From Rahnella laticis (GTDB lineage: Bacteria; Pseudomonadota; Gammaproteobacteria; Enterobacterales; Enterobacteriaceae), in contig NZ_JADOBI010000016.1 of assembly GCF_015644585.1 (NCBI RefSeq), positions 61,813 through 125,812 on the forward strand: a stretch of 64,000 nucleotides of DNA, in the 5' to 3' direction. Both the position numbers and the translations under genes were made by a program. The notes under the pieces are model-generated. The model was not told where the DNA came from, searched no databases, and saw only the letters and a program-made list of their open reading frames with translations. Position 1 is the stretch's first letter. The number at the start of each line of letters is the position of its first letter. Of this stretch, positions 42,396 to 52,415 are shown piece after piece.

Positions 42396-43395
42396 ATTCA
42401 GCCTGATGCAACAAACCATCCAGCGCGCTTTGATCAAAGCGGGGCTGGATGAAGAAAGCGCGCGGACGTGTGCGCGGATCCACACCGAATCTAGCTGCGA
42501 CGGCATTGCTTCGCACGGCCTGAACCGGGTGGCACGCTTTGTCGATTACGTTCAGAAAGGCTGGATCAATGTTCGCGCCAAACCCGTGCAGGAAAAATCG
42601 CTCGGCGCCATCGCCATCTATAACGGCAACCGGGGGATCGGCATCACCAATGCGCTGTTTGCCGTCGAAAAAGCCGCCGAAATGGCAAGAGAGTACGGCG
42701 TCGGGATTGTGGCGATGAAAAACAGCAGCCACTGGATGCGGGGCGGAAGTTATGGCTGGCACGCCGCCACACGCGGGTTGGCCGCTATTTGCTGGACGAA
42801 TACGGAATCGTGCATGCCTGCCTGGGGCGGCAAAAATACCCGCATCGGCAATAACCCGTTTGTGATGGCGGTGCCGAGAACCAAAGGCCCGATCGTACTG
42901 GATATGGCGATGTCGCAATACTCCTACGGTAAGTTGCAGGTCACGCGGCTCAAAAACGAAAAATTGCCGTACCCGGGTGGCTATGACAGCCAGGGAAATC
43001 TCACTGACGATCCCGGCCCGATTGAGGCTTCCATGCGCATTTTGCCCGCCGGTTACTGGAAAGGTTCCGGTCTGGCGATCGTGCTCGATGCCATGGCCGC
43101 ACTGCTCTCCGCCGGTTCGCCAACCAATGAAATCGATAAAATTGGCGAAGGCAGTTGCACCGGCGCCAGCCAGATTTTCATGGTCTTCGACCCGGCGCAA
43201 CTGGGCGGCACGCAATTCACCGAACACATGGCCGACAGCGTGGCGGATTACGTGAATCAGTCAGAGCCCGCCGAAAACAGCCGCGATGTGCGCTATCCCG
43301 GCCAGACGGCGGCGTTAAACCGCGAACAAAACCGCCGTCTCGGCATCCCCGTCGACGATGCTGTCTGGGATGAAGTGATGCGGCTGGCCGAATAA
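42382..43395 (+). CDS. YiaK-like Ldh2-family oxidoreductase
   Basis: A 337-residue NAD(P)-dependent dehydrogenase of the malate/L-lactate dehydrogenase (Ldh_2) family. It is nearest in my memory to E. coli YiaK, a 2,3-diketo-L-gulonate reductase. ESSCDGIASHGLNRVARF (about 37-54) has the catalytic His, and KNSSHWMRGGSYGWHAA (about 114-130) and CWTNTESCMPAWGGKNTRIGNN-type sequence bind cofactor. Homology supports a keto-acid reductase; the substrate may differ from YiaK. It is co-translated with the transporter and ends at a strong terminator. Confidence 0.85.
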   Translation: MQRIEFSLMQQTIQRALIKAGLDEESARTCARIHTESSCDGIASHGLNRVARFVDYVQKGWINVRAKPVQEKSLGAIAIYNGNRGIGITNALFAVEKAAEMAREYGVGIVAMKNSSHWMRGGSYGWHAATRGLAAICWTNTESCMPAWGGKNTRIGNNPFVMAVPRTKGPIVLDMAMSQYSYGKLQVTRLKNEKLPYPGGYDSQGNLTDDPGPIEASMRILPAGYWKGSGLAIVLDAMAALLSAGSPTNEIDKIGEGSCTGASQIFMVFDPAQLGGTQFTEHMADSVADYVNQSEPAENSRDVRYPGQTAALNREQNRRLGIPVDDAVWDEVMRLAE

Positions 43396-43416
43396 TCCTT
43401 CCCTGCTCCCCCTCTG

Positions 43417-43441
43417 AAACGCCTGCCTGTGCAGGCGTTTT
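43417..43441 (+). terminator. Terminator after the YiaK-like gene
   Basis: AAACGCCTGC and GCAGGCGTTT with a 4-nt loop and a T-rich end. It separates this operon from manD. Confidence 0.88.
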
Positions 43442-43514
43442 CATTTCTGCCTGGCGGAGTTTTTCCGCATAAATCTCCGCTCAAAATGTGATCGCCTCCG
43501 GCAAAAACAAATTT

Positions 43515-43531
43515 ACATACTTGTATGGTAG
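43515..43531. promoter_or_regulatory. Shared operator, copy 2 (manD-rspB)
   Basis: The same 17-mer ACATACTTGTATGGTAG as at 40678-40694, here 66 bp before the manD ATG. The exact conservation in two promoters of one cluster argues for a common regulator. Confidence 0.6.
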
Positions 43532-43597
43532 TTAACTTAAGGCGTATTTATAACCAAAGAAAATGCATCTAACTTTTACTGCAAAAGGTCGTAACCG

Positions 43598-44812
43598 ATG
43601 AAAATCGTGAATGCTGAAGTCTTTGTCACTTGCCCGGGTCGCAACTTTGTGACGTTAAAAATCACTACCGACAGCGGTCTGACCGGTATCGGCGATGCCA
43701 CCCTGAACGGCCGCGAACTGCCGGTCGCGTCTTATCTGAAAGATCACGTCTGCCCGCAGCTTATCGGGCGCGACGCGCATCAGATTGAAGACATCTGGCA
43801 GTTCTTCTACAAAGGCGCGTACTGGCGTCGCGGTCCGGTCACGATGTCGGCCATTTCGGCGGTCGATATGGCGCTGTGGGATATCAAAGCAAAAGCCGCC
43901 AATATGCCGTTGTATCAGTTGCTCGGCGGCGCGTCCCGCACCGGCGTGATGGTTTACTGCCACACCACCGGTCATTCCATCGATGAAGTGCTCGATGATT
44001 ATGCCAAACACAAAGAGCTGGGCTTTAAGGCGATCCGCGCCCAGTGCGGCGTACCGGGCATGAAAACCACTTACGGCATGGCGAAAGGCAAAGGTCTGGC
44101 GTACGAGCCCGCCACCAAAGGCAACTGGCCGGAAGAACAACTGTGGTCCACGGAAAAATACCTCGATTTCACGCCAAAACTCTTTGAAGCCGTGCGCAAC
44201 AAATTCGGTTTTGACGAGCATCTGCTGCACGACATGCATCACCGCCTGACGCCCATCGAAGCCGCGCGTTTTGGCAAAAGCATCGAAGAATATCGCCTGT
44301 TCTGGATGGAAGATCCGACGCCTGCCGAGAATCAGGAATGTTTCCGCCTGATCCGCCAGCACACGGTCACCCCCATTGCCGTCGGCGAAGTCTTCAACAG
44401 TATCTGGGATTGCAAACAGCTGATTGAAGAACAGCTGATCGATTATATCCGTACCACGCTGACCCACGCGGGCGGCATCACGGGGATGCGCCGCATCGCC
44501 GATTTCGCGTCGCTTTATCAGGTGCGAACCGGTTCGCACGGCCCGTCAGATCTCTCGCCAGTCTGCATGGCGGCTGCCCTGCACTTCGATCTGTGGGTGC
44601 CGAACTTTGGCGTGCAGGAATACATGGGCTATTCCGAACAGATGCTGGAAGTGTTTCCGCATAACTGGACCTTCGATAACGGCTACATGCATCCTGGCGA
44701 AAAACCGGGTCTGGGCATTGAGTTTGACGAAAAACTCGCCGCGAAATATCCGTACGAACCGGCCTATCTGCCGGTGGCCCGTCTTGAAGACGGCACTTTG
44801 TGGAACTGGTGA
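43598..44812 (+). CDS. rspA: D-mannonate dehydratase ManD/RspA (enolase superfamily)
   Basis: A 404-residue enolase-superfamily protein, the length of E. coli RspA. ManD-type active-site residues can be placed: Arg147 (AIRAQCG), Tyr159 (KTTYG), Asp212 and His214 (LLHDMHHRL), Glu in WMEDPTP and Glu in AVGEVFNS. High-activity ManD enzymes make 2-keto-3-deoxygluconate from D-mannonate, while some RspA proteins have low or no such activity, so the substrate needs testing. It is 11 bp from rspB and is preceded by the 17-bp shared operator. Confidence 0.9.
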   Translation: MKIVNAEVFVTCPGRNFVTLKITTDSGLTGIGDATLNGRELPVASYLKDHVCPQLIGRDAHQIEDIWQFFYKGAYWRRGPVTMSAISAVDMALWDIKAKAANMPLYQLLGGASRTGVMVYCHTTGHSIDEVLDDYAKHKELGFKAIRAQCGVPGMKTTYGMAKGKGLAYEPATKGNWPEEQLWSTEKYLDFTPKLFEAVRNKFGFDEHLLHDMHHRLTPIEAARFGKSIEEYRLFWMEDPTPAENQECFRLIRQHTVTPIAVGEVFNSIWDCKQLIEEQLIDYIRTTLTHAGGITGMRRIADFASLYQVRTGSHGPSDLSPVCMAAALHFDLWVPNFGVQEYMGYSEQMLEVFPHNWTFDNGYMHPGEKPGLGIEFDEKLAAKYPYEPAYLPVARLEDGTLWNW

Positions 44813-44823
44813 GGGAACGAAAT

Positions 44824-45837
44824 ATGAACAGCGTCGTTATACAAGAACCGGGAAAATTAGTCATCGAGCAACGTGCTTTGCCGGTACCTGCCGCCGGCGA
44901 GGTACGAGTTCGGGTGAGTTACGCAGGTATCTGCGGCTCCGATGTTCACATCTATCACGGCCACAATCCGTTCGCGAAATACCCGCGCGTTATCGGCCAT
45001 GAGTTCTTCGGCCATATCGACAGCGTCGGTGAAGGCGTTGATACGGCACGCATCGGCGAACGTGTGGTCATTGACCCGGTGGTAAGCTGCGGGCATTGCT
45101 ATCCGTGCTCCGTCGGGCGGCCTAACGTCTGTAACGAGTTGCAGGTGATCGGCGTTCACCGCGACGGCGGTTTCAGCGATTACGCCTGCGCCCCGGCGAA
45201 AAACGCCTATAACGTCCCGGCGTCCATTCCTGACAAACTCGCCAGCATGGTCGAACCTTTCACCATTGCCGCCAATATCACGGCCTTTTTGAAACCGGCA
45301 CCGCAGGATACCGCGCTGGTGTACGGCGCAGGCCCGATGGGGCTGACGGTGATTCAGGTGCTGAAAGGTGTGTACGGCGTTCAGAACGTGATCGTCACCG
45401 ATCGCATTGAAGAACGTCTGCATATGGCACTCGACAGCGGCGCCGACTGGACCATCAATAACAGCGAACGCAGCGTGGCTGATGTGCTGTCCGCTGAGGG
45501 CGTGCGCCCGACGATAATCGTTGATGCTGCCTGCCATCCGGCGATTTTGCAGGAAGCCATTTTGCTGGCTTCACCGGCTGCGCGTATCGGCATGATGGGT
45601 TTCTCTGGCGAGCCGAGCACCATCACGCAGCAAAGTATTACCAGCAAAGAAATTTCGCTGTTCTCTTCGCGCCTGAACAGTCACCGGTTCCCGCAGGTGA
45701 TTGAATGGATGGAGCAGGGAAAAATCACGCCTGAAAAACTGGTGACGCACTGGATGCCCGCCGGAGATGTGGAAGCTGCACTGACGCTGTTTGAAAAAGA
45801 TCAGCGTTCCTGCTGCAAAGTTCTGCTGACGTTCTGA
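44824..45837 (+). CDS. rspB: Zinc-dependent alcohol dehydrogenase RspB
   Basis: A 337-residue medium-chain zinc dehydrogenase. Catalytic zinc ligands are Cys37 (GICGSD) and His59-Glu60 (IGHEFFG); structural-zinc cysteines are at 89, 92, 95 and 103 (CGHCYPCSVGRPNVC). The Rossmann motif is VYGAGPMGLTVIQVL (about 167-181). It is close to E. coli RspB and to L-idonate/L-gulonate-type 5-dehydrogenases; such an oxidation would feed a ManD pathway. A GTG lies upstream at 44800, but the ATG at 44824 behind AGGGA matches homologues. Confidence 0.9.
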   Translation: MNSVVIQEPGKLVIEQRALPVPAAGEVRVRVSYAGICGSDVHIYHGHNPFAKYPRVIGHEFFGHIDSVGEGVDTARIGERVVIDPVVSCGHCYPCSVGRPNVCNELQVIGVHRDGGFSDYACAPAKNAYNVPASIPDKLASMVEPFTIAANITAFLKPAPQDTALVYGAGPMGLTVIQVLKGVYGVQNVIVTDRIEERLHMALDSGADWTINNSERSVADVLSAEGVRPTIIVDAACHPAILQEAILLASPAARIGMMGFSGEPSTITQQSITSKEISLFSSRLNSHRFPQVIEWMEQGKITPEKLVTHWMPAGDVEAALTLFEKDQRSCCKVLLTF

Positions 45838-45867
45838 AGACCGTTTTTATTTTAATTGTTTGAAACC

Positions 45868-45893
45868 GCGGGAGGATTTTTAAATCTTCCCGC
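45868..45893 (+). terminator. Candidate terminator after rspB
   Basis: GCGGGAGGATTT and AAATCTTCCCGC pair with a single G-T wobble around a tiny loop. No T run follows, so this could be a stability hairpin between rspB and the transporter gene. Confidence 0.45.
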
Positions 45894-45965
45894 AAACCGT
45901 ACCTCATATTCTACCTACAAAGAACGCAACACTATTAAAACGACACCAAGTGGAGCACCTTACCT

Positions 45966-47255
45966 ATGTTTAAGAACCTACGCTGGATCATCGTATTCCT
46001 GCTGTTCATGGTTTACATGATCAACTATCTCGACCGTGTAGCGCTGTCTATTACGGTACCGATGATAGAAAAAGAGCTGACCATTAATCCTGAGCAGTTC
46101 GGGATAATATTCGGCAGTTTCTTCTTTGGTTATGCCATATTCAATTTCATTGGCGGTCTGGCCGTCGATAAATTCGGGCCCACGGTCGTGATGGGATTAG
46201 CCGTCGGGCTGTGGTCTCTATTTTGCGGAATGACTGCCATCGCCACCGGCTTTTATTCCATGCTGATATTGCGGGTATTATTCGGCATGGCTGAAGGCCC
46301 GATATGCGCTTCCGCCAATAAGATGATTAACGGCTGGTTCCCGAAGAAAAAAGCCGCCACCGCAATGGGGCTTCTCAGCGCCGGTTCGCCTCTCGGCGGC
46401 GCCGTTGCCGGGCCGATCGTCGGTTATCTGGCGCTGTCTTTTGGCTGGCGTCCGGCCTTTATGGTGATTGCCGCCATCGGGATTGTGTGGATGGCAATCT
46501 GGTTCTTTACCGTGGCGGATAATCCGCTGAAAAGTAAACGCGTCTCGCCGGAAGAATTACGTTTAGTCGATGAATTGAAGAATGAAAATATCAGCGAAGA
46601 AGACGATCTGGCGCACGCCGCGCATGGTCTGGGATATTATTTACGCCAGCCAATTATTCTGGTCACGGCGTTCGCCTTCTTCTGCTACAACTATATTTTG
46701 TTCTTCTTCCTCAGCTGGTTCCCGTCTTATCTGGTTCAGGCACACGGCCTGAATATAAAAGAAATGAGCCTGACGACCGTGATTCCTTGGATTGTCGGAT
46801 TCGTCGGTCTGGCGCTGGGCGGTTATATCTCCGATAAGATTTTCAATATTACCGGCCGCTTACTGCTGTCGCGCAAGATTATTCTGGTCTTCAGCCTGTC
46901 TGCCGCCGCTATTTGTGTCGCACTGGCTGGTATCGTCACCAGCGTGGTTCCGGCCGTGGTACTGATGTCTGTTTCTATTTTCTTCCTGTATACCACCGGC
47001 GCAATTTACTGGGCGATTATTCAGGACGTCGTGCATAAATCCCGCGTTGGCGGCACCAGCGGTTTTATCCATCTGGTCGGCAGCGTATCAGGCATCGTCG
47101 GGCCGGTCGTAACAGGCTTTATTGTGCAAAACACCGGTCATTTCGACAGCGCCTTTATTCTCGCAGGCGGCGTCGCCGCACTCGGCGCGATTCTGGTGTT
47201 CTTTGTGATTAAAGCCCCAAAGCATTCACCGGCCACTAAGTTATCTCACGGCTGA
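45966..47255 (+). CDS. ACS-family (hexuronate/sugar-acid type) MFS transporter
   Basis: A 429-residue inner-membrane transporter with 12 predicted spans. Its start MFKNLRWIIVFLLFMVYMINYLDRVALSI is typical of the anion:cation symporter family, which includes ExuT, GudP and DgoT. RVLFGMAEGPICASANKMINGWFPKK (motif in loop 4-5) supports this. Family and context point to a sugar acid such as a hexuronate or hexonate. It lies 128 bp after rspB in the same direction and ends at a very strong terminator. Confidence 0.88.
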   Translation: MFKNLRWIIVFLLFMVYMINYLDRVALSITVPMIEKELTINPEQFGIIFGSFFFGYAIFNFIGGLAVDKFGPTVVMGLAVGLWSLFCGMTAIATGFYSMLILRVLFGMAEGPICASANKMINGWFPKKKAATAMGLLSAGSPLGGAVAGPIVGYLALSFGWRPAFMVIAAIGIVWMAIWFFTVADNPLKSKRVSPEELRLVDELKNENISEEDDLAHAAHGLGYYLRQPIILVTAFAFFCYNYILFFFLSWFPSYLVQAHGLNIKEMSLTTVIPWIVGFVGLALGGYISDKIFNITGRLLLSRKIILVFSLSAAAICVALAGIVTSVVPAVVLMSVSIFFLYTTGAIYWAIIQDVVHKSRVGGTSGFIHLVGSVSGIVGPVVTGFIVQNTGHFDSAFILAGGVAALGAILVFFVIKAPKHSPATKLSHG

Positions 47256-47266
47256 AGTTCTGAATA

Positions 47267-47301
47267 AAAATGCCGCGCCCGGTTAAAAGGCGCGGCATTT
47301 T
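47267..47301 (+). terminator. Terminator after the ACS transporter
   Basis: AAAATGCCGCGCC and GGCGCGGCATTTT form a perfect 13-bp stem with a 9-nt loop. Confidence 0.88.
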
Positions 47302-47337
47302 GCCGACACTGTTGCTGTATATCCGGAGCATTTCACC

Positions 47338-48681
47338 ATGTCACAGATTTCATCGCAGCCTCTCTCTGAAGCCGCCGAAAAAGAACAGCGTGGATTATTA
47401 AGACGCGTCGCAGGCGCTTCCGCTATCGGCACCGCTGCCGAATATTACGACTTTTTTGCCTATGGTACGGCGGCCGTTCTGTTTTTCGGTCAGCTGTTTT
47501 TCCCGAGCCACGACCCGCTGATCAGCACGCTGGCCGCTTTCGCCACATACGCCGTCGGGTTTCTTGCCCGTCCGTTGGGCGGCATTGTTTTCGGCCATAT
47601 CGGTGACAAAGTCGGACGCAAAAAAGCGCTGGTGATCACCATTCTGATCGTCGGTTTAGGGACTTTCTGCATCGGCCTGCTGCCGACTTACGAAAAAATC
47701 GGCTTCTGGGCACCGGTTCTGCTGATTTTAATCCGCGTATTGCAGGGGTTTGGCGTGGGCGGAGAACAGGCAGGCGCCGTGCTGATGACCGCCGAATATT
47801 CGCCGCCGGAACGCCGGGGCTTTTTTGCCAGCTGGGTACAAATCGGCGCGCCGCTGGGCTTTCTTCTGCCGTCGGCCTTGTTTGCGCTGCTGACGTCGCA
47901 GTTATCCGCCGCACAAATGCTCGACTGGGGCTGGCGTATTCCCTTCCTGCTCAGTCTGCTGCTGGTGATCGTCGGGCTGTTCATCCGTCTGCGGATTGAT
48001 GAATCGCCGGTGTTTGCTGAAATCCGTAAAACCAAAGCGGTGGAATCGCGTCCGGTCGTGGAAGTCATCAGATTGTATCCGGGGATCATCGTCAAAGGGG
48101 TGTGCGCCAAACTGATCGAAGCCTGCGCATTCGCCATGTTCACGGTGATTGTGCTGGCATTCGGTAAGGCCAATCACCTGAGCGAAAGCATTCTGCTGCA
48201 AACTATGATTGTGGCCGTCATTCTGGAGATATTTGCCATCCCGATGATGGGCAAACTTTCTGACCATATTGGCCGCAAGCCGGTGTATATGGCCGGTGCG
48301 GTGTTGCTGGCGGTTGGGATTATTCCCTTCTTTCTGGCCCTGAAAATGGACACGTTCTGGATCACGCAAATTGCCATGATCCTCGCGCTGACCTTCGGCC
48401 ACAGCATGTGTTATGCGCCACAGGCTTCGTATTTCCCCGAGCTGTTCCCGACGCGGATCCGTTGCAGTGGCATTGCGTTAATCTGGCAAATCGGATCACT
48501 CATCGGCAGCGGAATTCTCGGGCTGGTGGCGGTGAAAATCCTGCAAATGACCGGCGGCGATTATCACGGGCTGGCGATTTACATGATTGTTCTCGGCGTC
48601 GTCTCAGTGATCGGCCTTGCCCTGCTGCCGGAAACTGCGCCGGGCAGAAGAAAAAGCGAATACCACAGCTGGAAACAGTAA
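47338..48681 (+). CDS. MHS-family (ShiA/KgtP/ProP-type) metabolite:H+ symporter
   Basis: A 447-residue inner-membrane MFS protein with 12 predicted spans. The motif ASAIGTAAEYYDFFAYGTAA (about 27-46) and the long RPLGGIVFGHIGDKVGRKKAL loop (about 77-97) identify the metabolite:H+ symporter family. ERRGFFASWVQIGAPLGFLL is another family signature. Known substrates include shikimate, 2-oxoglutarate, citrate and proline/betaine; the real one is unknown. It has no clear partner gene and stands alone between two terminators. Confidence 0.87.
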   Translation: MSQISSQPLSEAAEKEQRGLLRRVAGASAIGTAAEYYDFFAYGTAAVLFFGQLFFPSHDPLISTLAAFATYAVGFLARPLGGIVFGHIGDKVGRKKALVITILIVGLGTFCIGLLPTYEKIGFWAPVLLILIRVLQGFGVGGEQAGAVLMTAEYSPPERRGFFASWVQIGAPLGFLLPSALFALLTSQLSAAQMLDWGWRIPFLLSLLLVIVGLFIRLRIDESPVFAEIRKTKAVESRPVVEVIRLYPGIIVKGVCAKLIEACAFAMFTVIVLAFGKANHLSESILLQTMIVAVILEIFAIPMMGKLSDHIGRKPVYMAGAVLLAVGIIPFFLALKMDTFWITQIAMILALTFGHSMCYAPQASYFPELFPTRIRCSGIALIWQIGSLIGSGILGLVAVKILQMTGGDYHGLAIYMIVLGVVSVIGLALLPETAPGRRKSEYHSWKQ

Positions 48682-48693
48682 TCCCGCACGCCC

Positions 48694-48723
48694 CCTCGGG
48701 CTGCCCGTCACGGCAGCCCGAGG
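48694..48723. terminator. Hairpin between convergent MHS and GH127 genes
   Basis: CCTCGGGCTGCC and GGCAGCCCGAGG form a perfect 12-bp stem with a 6-nt loop. There are no T runs, but the position between convergent genes supports a terminator role. Confidence 0.6.
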
Positions 48724-48731
48724 ATGACGGG

Positions 48732-50708
48732 TTATGCCTCGTCAACCCAAACGCGCATCTCCCCTTCTCCGCGGTTAGCCCAGGTAAAGTACGGCACAAA
48801 CGTCATGGTTTGCGGCACGGTCTCTTCAGCGGCCGGGTTGAAACGGTAAAGCGGTTGCTGATCGGCGTGGTTTGACGTCCTTCGCTCGCCCTGCGTTTGC
48901 AAAAGCGTTTTACCGGCAAACAATCCGTTCCCCGCTATCAGGCGGAACTGCGCATTTTGCGGCAAACGGAGGTTATGCAATTCGCTGCCGTTGTCAGCCT
49001 GCTCAAGGCAGTAAACCAGCGGCCCGCGCTGTACCGCGACTTTCCCGGCGACATGCCGCAGCAGCGCATTGCCTTTCACGCGCGTGACCGGCATCGGTAA
49101 CGTCATCTCAATGCGGTCCCCTTTTTGCCATTCCTGCGTCAGACGCAGATATCCGCGCGAGGTCCGGGCGGCGACGTCCAGCGGTTTGCCGTTAAGCGTC
49201 ACCTGCGGGCTGGCGCACCAGTCGGGCAAACGCAGCGCCAGCGTGGCTTCGAGAGGCTCGCCGGTGTCTACTTCAATCAGCACATTTTCAGCCCAGGGAT
49301 AGCCGCCGGATTGCCTGAGGCGCAGCAGCTTACCGCCAATCGTGGCTTCGACATCACTGCCGATGTAGAGATTAATGTCCACACCGTCCGGCCGCTGGGT
49401 GTAAATATAATGACCGAGAGACGCCAGCAGCCGCGCGATATTGGGCGGACAACAGGCGCAGCCAAACCAGCGCTGACGGACCGGTTTTACATGGTCATAA
49501 ATATGGTTGAAGGGAATGCTTTTCGGATGGACTTCCAGCGGATTGACGTAGAAAAAATGTTTGCCGTCGAGCGCCATGCCGGCAAGCACCGTGTTGTAAA
49601 GCGCGCGCTCCATGACATCGCCGTAACGGCTGTCGGCCTCGAGCTGCAACATACGGTTGGCAAACATCATCAGGCCAATCGACGCACAGGTTTCGGTATA
49701 GGCCGTATCGTTGGGCAAATCATAATCCGACGAAAACGCCTCGCCGCTGCTTTGCGAACCGACAGAACCGGTGATGTACATCTGCCGCTGCGTCATGTTT
49801 TCCCATAAGCGCCGACAGACTTCACGTTTTTCCTGATCCTGACTCAGCCGCGCCAGATGCGCGACGCCAGCGTATAAATAGACAAACCGCACGGCATGCC
49901 CGATCGCCGTGGTCTGCAACGCCACCGGTAAATGTGCCTGGCTGTAAGCTTTATCCTTCACCATCCACGCCGGACCGTAGGTATTCCAGTGCGACGTTTT
50001 TCCGCGTTTTTCATACTCGATATCGTAGAAATGCGGCTGCGCACCGCGCTGTTCGACGAAATAACGCGTGAGTTCGAGATAGCGCGTTTCGCCGGTTTCT
50101 TCGTATAAACGCATTAATGCCAGTTCAATTTCCGGATGGCCGGGATAGCCGTGCAGTTGCCTTTCACCCGGCCCGAAAACGTCGCCAATATGGTCGGCGA
50201 GTTTACACACGATCTCCAGCAAACGTGTTTTTCCGGTGGCCTGCGCGTAGGCGACGCCTGCTTCAATCAGATGCCCGGCGCAGTAAAGCTCGTGACATTC
50301 CGCCAAATTTTTCCAGCGCTGCTGCGGCTCTTTGACCGTGAAATAGGTATTTAGATAACCGTCCGGTTGCTGCACCGCACCGACCAGCTCAATGACGCGG
50401 TCAGCGGTTTCTTCAAGCTCCGGATCCGGCGTTTTCGCCAGTAAATACCCCACCGCTTCCAGCCATTTGGCGACATCGCTGTCCTGAAAAACCATCCCGT
50501 AAAATTCACCGTCGCTCTGCCCGGCCGCGATACGGAAGTTCTCAATGGCGTGGCTCGGCTCCGCATCCGCCACTTCATCGTTCAGCGCTTTCCACTGATA
50601 CGGCACGACCACATCTTTCACCAGACGCTGGTATTCCAGCCAGAATACATCGGAAATATTCACCTTGTGCAAAGGCACTTCTAAAGAATCAACCGGAGAA
50701 AAAGACAT
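48732..50708 (-). CDS. GH127 beta-L-arabinofuranosidase (DUF1680)
   Basis: A 658-residue glycoside hydrolase of family GH127, cytoplasmic (no signal peptide). By alignment in mind with Bifidobacterium HypBA1, the zinc and catalytic set is present: Glu323 (SSGEAFSS), Glu339 and Cys341 (YTETCASIG), and Cys419-Cys420 in FGCACCPPN, one being the nucleophile. The fold is an (alpha/alpha)6 barrel with C-terminal beta domains. It would release L-arabinofuranose from beta-linked plant oligosaccharides such as hydroxyproline-rich glycan fragments. It is co-directional with and 26 bp after a GPH transporter. Confidence 0.93.
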   Translation of the reverse strand: MSFSPVDSLEVPLHKVNISDVFWLEYQRLVKDVVVPYQWKALNDEVADAEPSHAIENFRIAAGQSDGEFYGMVFQDSDVAKWLEAVGYLLAKTPDPELEETADRVIELVGAVQQPDGYLNTYFTVKEPQQRWKNLAECHELYCAGHLIEAGVAYAQATGKTRLLEIVCKLADHIGDVFGPGERQLHGYPGHPEIELALMRLYEETGETRYLELTRYFVEQRGAQPHFYDIEYEKRGKTSHWNTYGPAWMVKDKAYSQAHLPVALQTTAIGHAVRFVYLYAGVAHLARLSQDQEKREVCRRLWENMTQRQMYITGSVGSQSSGEAFSSDYDLPNDTAYTETCASIGLMMFANRMLQLEADSRYGDVMERALYNTVLAGMALDGKHFFYVNPLEVHPKSIPFNHIYDHVKPVRQRWFGCACCPPNIARLLASLGHYIYTQRPDGVDINLYIGSDVEATIGGKLLRLRQSGGYPWAENVLIEVDTGEPLEATLALRLPDWCASPQVTLNGKPLDVAARTSRGYLRLTQEWQKGDRIEMTLPMPVTRVKGNALLRHVAGKVAVQRGPLVYCLEQADNGSELHNLRLPQNAQFRLIAGNGLFAGKTLLQTQGERRTSNHADQQPLYRFNPAAEETVPQTMTFVPYFTWANRGEGEMRVWVDEA

Positions 50709-50734
50709 ACAACCTCCTGAATCGTTATCGTCAG

Positions 50735-52144
50735 TTAAATTTTGGCCGCCAGCTCACGCGACATGCGCGTCAGCAATGTGTTGTTGAGCTTGCAGAAAAT
50801 CAGGGTGCCCGCCAGCAGCAGATGCATCGCCGCAGGCAGCAGGGTTTCGAGAAGTGTGATCCCGCCGAGCGAAGCTGCAGTCTGGTGATCCGCACCGGCC
50901 TGATAAGAAACCAGCACGAAGACCAGGCTGATGATCCCGGCGCTGGATGCCCACGCGAGTTTGATGAAGAAAAGGTTGAAGGCGAAGTTCATGCCGGAAG
51001 AACGGATGCCGTTTTTCCAGTGGCCGTAGTCGTCGGCGAACGCCATCAGGGAAAAGTGCAGCGGCAGCGTAAAGCCAAGAATGACGCAATGGACAAAAAT
51101 AATGCCCAGCCAGAGCGTCTGCCACTGTTCGCCCACCGGCACGAACCACAACAGCAGGGAAAACACCGCCAGCACCAGATTGGTGAGCATGTAGAGACGC
51201 ACGCTGTCGATGAACTTTGTCAGCTGATTGACGATCACCGCCCCGAGAATCGACGCCAGCGTCACCATACCGAAGAACATCGAGGCGTAACCTGCGCCGC
51301 CTTTCAGCACGTACGTGATGAAGTACATATAACCGCCGCCGCGCAGGTTAAACACGTTGATCAGCAGGAAAGACATCAGCAATACCAGCAAAAGCTGGTC
51401 ATTTTTCAGCATTCCGCGAATGTGCTCACGGACGCTGAACTGCCCGAGCAGCGCCAGCGGCAGGCGTTCCCGCACGGCAAAGAAGCACCACAGGAACATC
51501 ACTACGGCAATCGCACACAGCAAACCGACGCCCTGCTGATAACCCACCGCCGCATTGCCTTTTCCCAGCACCTGCACCAGCCACGGCAATCCGACCGACA
51601 CCAGAAAACCGGCGACGCCGCACAAGACAAAGCGCCAGGACTGACATGACATCACCTCGCGGTGATCTGTCGTCATGGTGTTGATCAGCGCGCAATACGG
51701 CACGTTGATCGCGGTGTAAGAAATGGACAGCAGGAAATAGGTGAAAAATGCGTAGGCAATTTTGGCATCACCACTGAAACCCGGCACCGTAAACGTCAGG
51801 AAACCGACCACGCCGATCGGCAGTGCAATCCACAACTGCCACGGGCGAAAACGGCCCCAGCGGCTTTGCGTCCGGTCGGCCAGCACCCCCATTAACGGAT
51901 CGGAAATTGCATCAATGACGCGCAGTGAAATAAACAGTGTGCCGACAATAGCAGGCGTCAGCCCGAATACGTCGGTATAGAAAAAGGTGAGAAAACTGCC
52001 AATGAGACAGGTAATTATCGTGCCTCCGGCATCACCTAATCCATAGCCAATTTTCTCACTGACCGAAAGTTTGGCGTTTGCAGACACAATGGCGTCAGTG
52101 CCTCTTACCGGCGATGAGCCGGTATTTATAGAATCGGTTGGCAT
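50735..52144 (-). CDS. GPH-family sugar transporter for the GH127 substrate
   Basis: A 469-residue inner-membrane symporter with 12 predicted spans, GPH family. [22 protein letters not shown] (about 31-52) and [29 protein letters not shown] are typical first-loop motifs, and [18 protein letters not shown] is the family's second signature. The pair with GH127 suggests import of an intact arabinoside, hydrolysed inside the cell. It is divergent from the AraC-type regulator, with a CRP-like site between. It is unlike the GPH protein at 40833 in its tail and motifs. Confidence 0.9.
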   Translation of the reverse strand: MPTDSINTGSSPVRGTDAIVSANAKLSVSEKIGYGLGDAGGTIITCLIGSFLTFFYTDVFGLTPAIVGTLFISLRVIDAISDPLMGVLADRTQSRWGRFRPWQLWIALPIGVVGFLTFTVPGFSGDAKIAYAFFTYFLLSISYTAINVPYCALINTMTTDHREVMSCQSWRFVLCGVAGFLVSVGLPWLVQVLGKGNAAVGYQQGVGLLCAIAVVMFLWCFFAVRERLPLALLGQFSVREHIRGMLKNDQLLLVLLMSFLLINVFNLRGGGYMYFITYVLKGGAGYASMFFGMVTLASILGAVIVNQLTKFIDSVRLYMLTNLVLAVFSLLLWFVPVGEQWQTLWLGIIFVHCVILGFTLPLHFSLMAFADDYGHWKNGIRSSGMNFAFNLFFIKLAWASSAGIISLVFVLVSYQAGADHQTAASLGGITLLETLLPAAMHLLLAGTLIFCKLNNTLLTRMSRELAAKI

Positions 52145-52324
52145 TGTATTTTCCTCGCTTTTATATCGTTATTTATAAGCTTCAGGAACGTATTAAATAA
52201 GGCTGAAATTGAATATCAGCCGGGAGATAAATAAGGCACGCCTTCAATCTGGCACAGGGTTATCAAACCAACAAGAGGAGGATAAAGTAGTTAAACGGGA
52301 CAATTCCGACTCACAGTCAGAATC

Positions 52325-52340
52325 TGTGAAGCAGATCAAA
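52325..52340. promoter_or_regulatory. CRP-like site in the GPH/araC divergent region
   Basis: TGTGA-N6-TCAAA matches 9 of 10 consensus half-site bases. It lies in the 271-bp gap between the GH127 operon and the AraC-type gene, where catabolite control would be expected. Confidence 0.5.
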
Positions 52341-52415
52341 CCCTCCCGCCTGCCTGCTGGCAGAGCGCGTCCGCTGTGCTAATGTCAGCTATCTTCCGCC
52401 CGATGAGTGCCTGAA

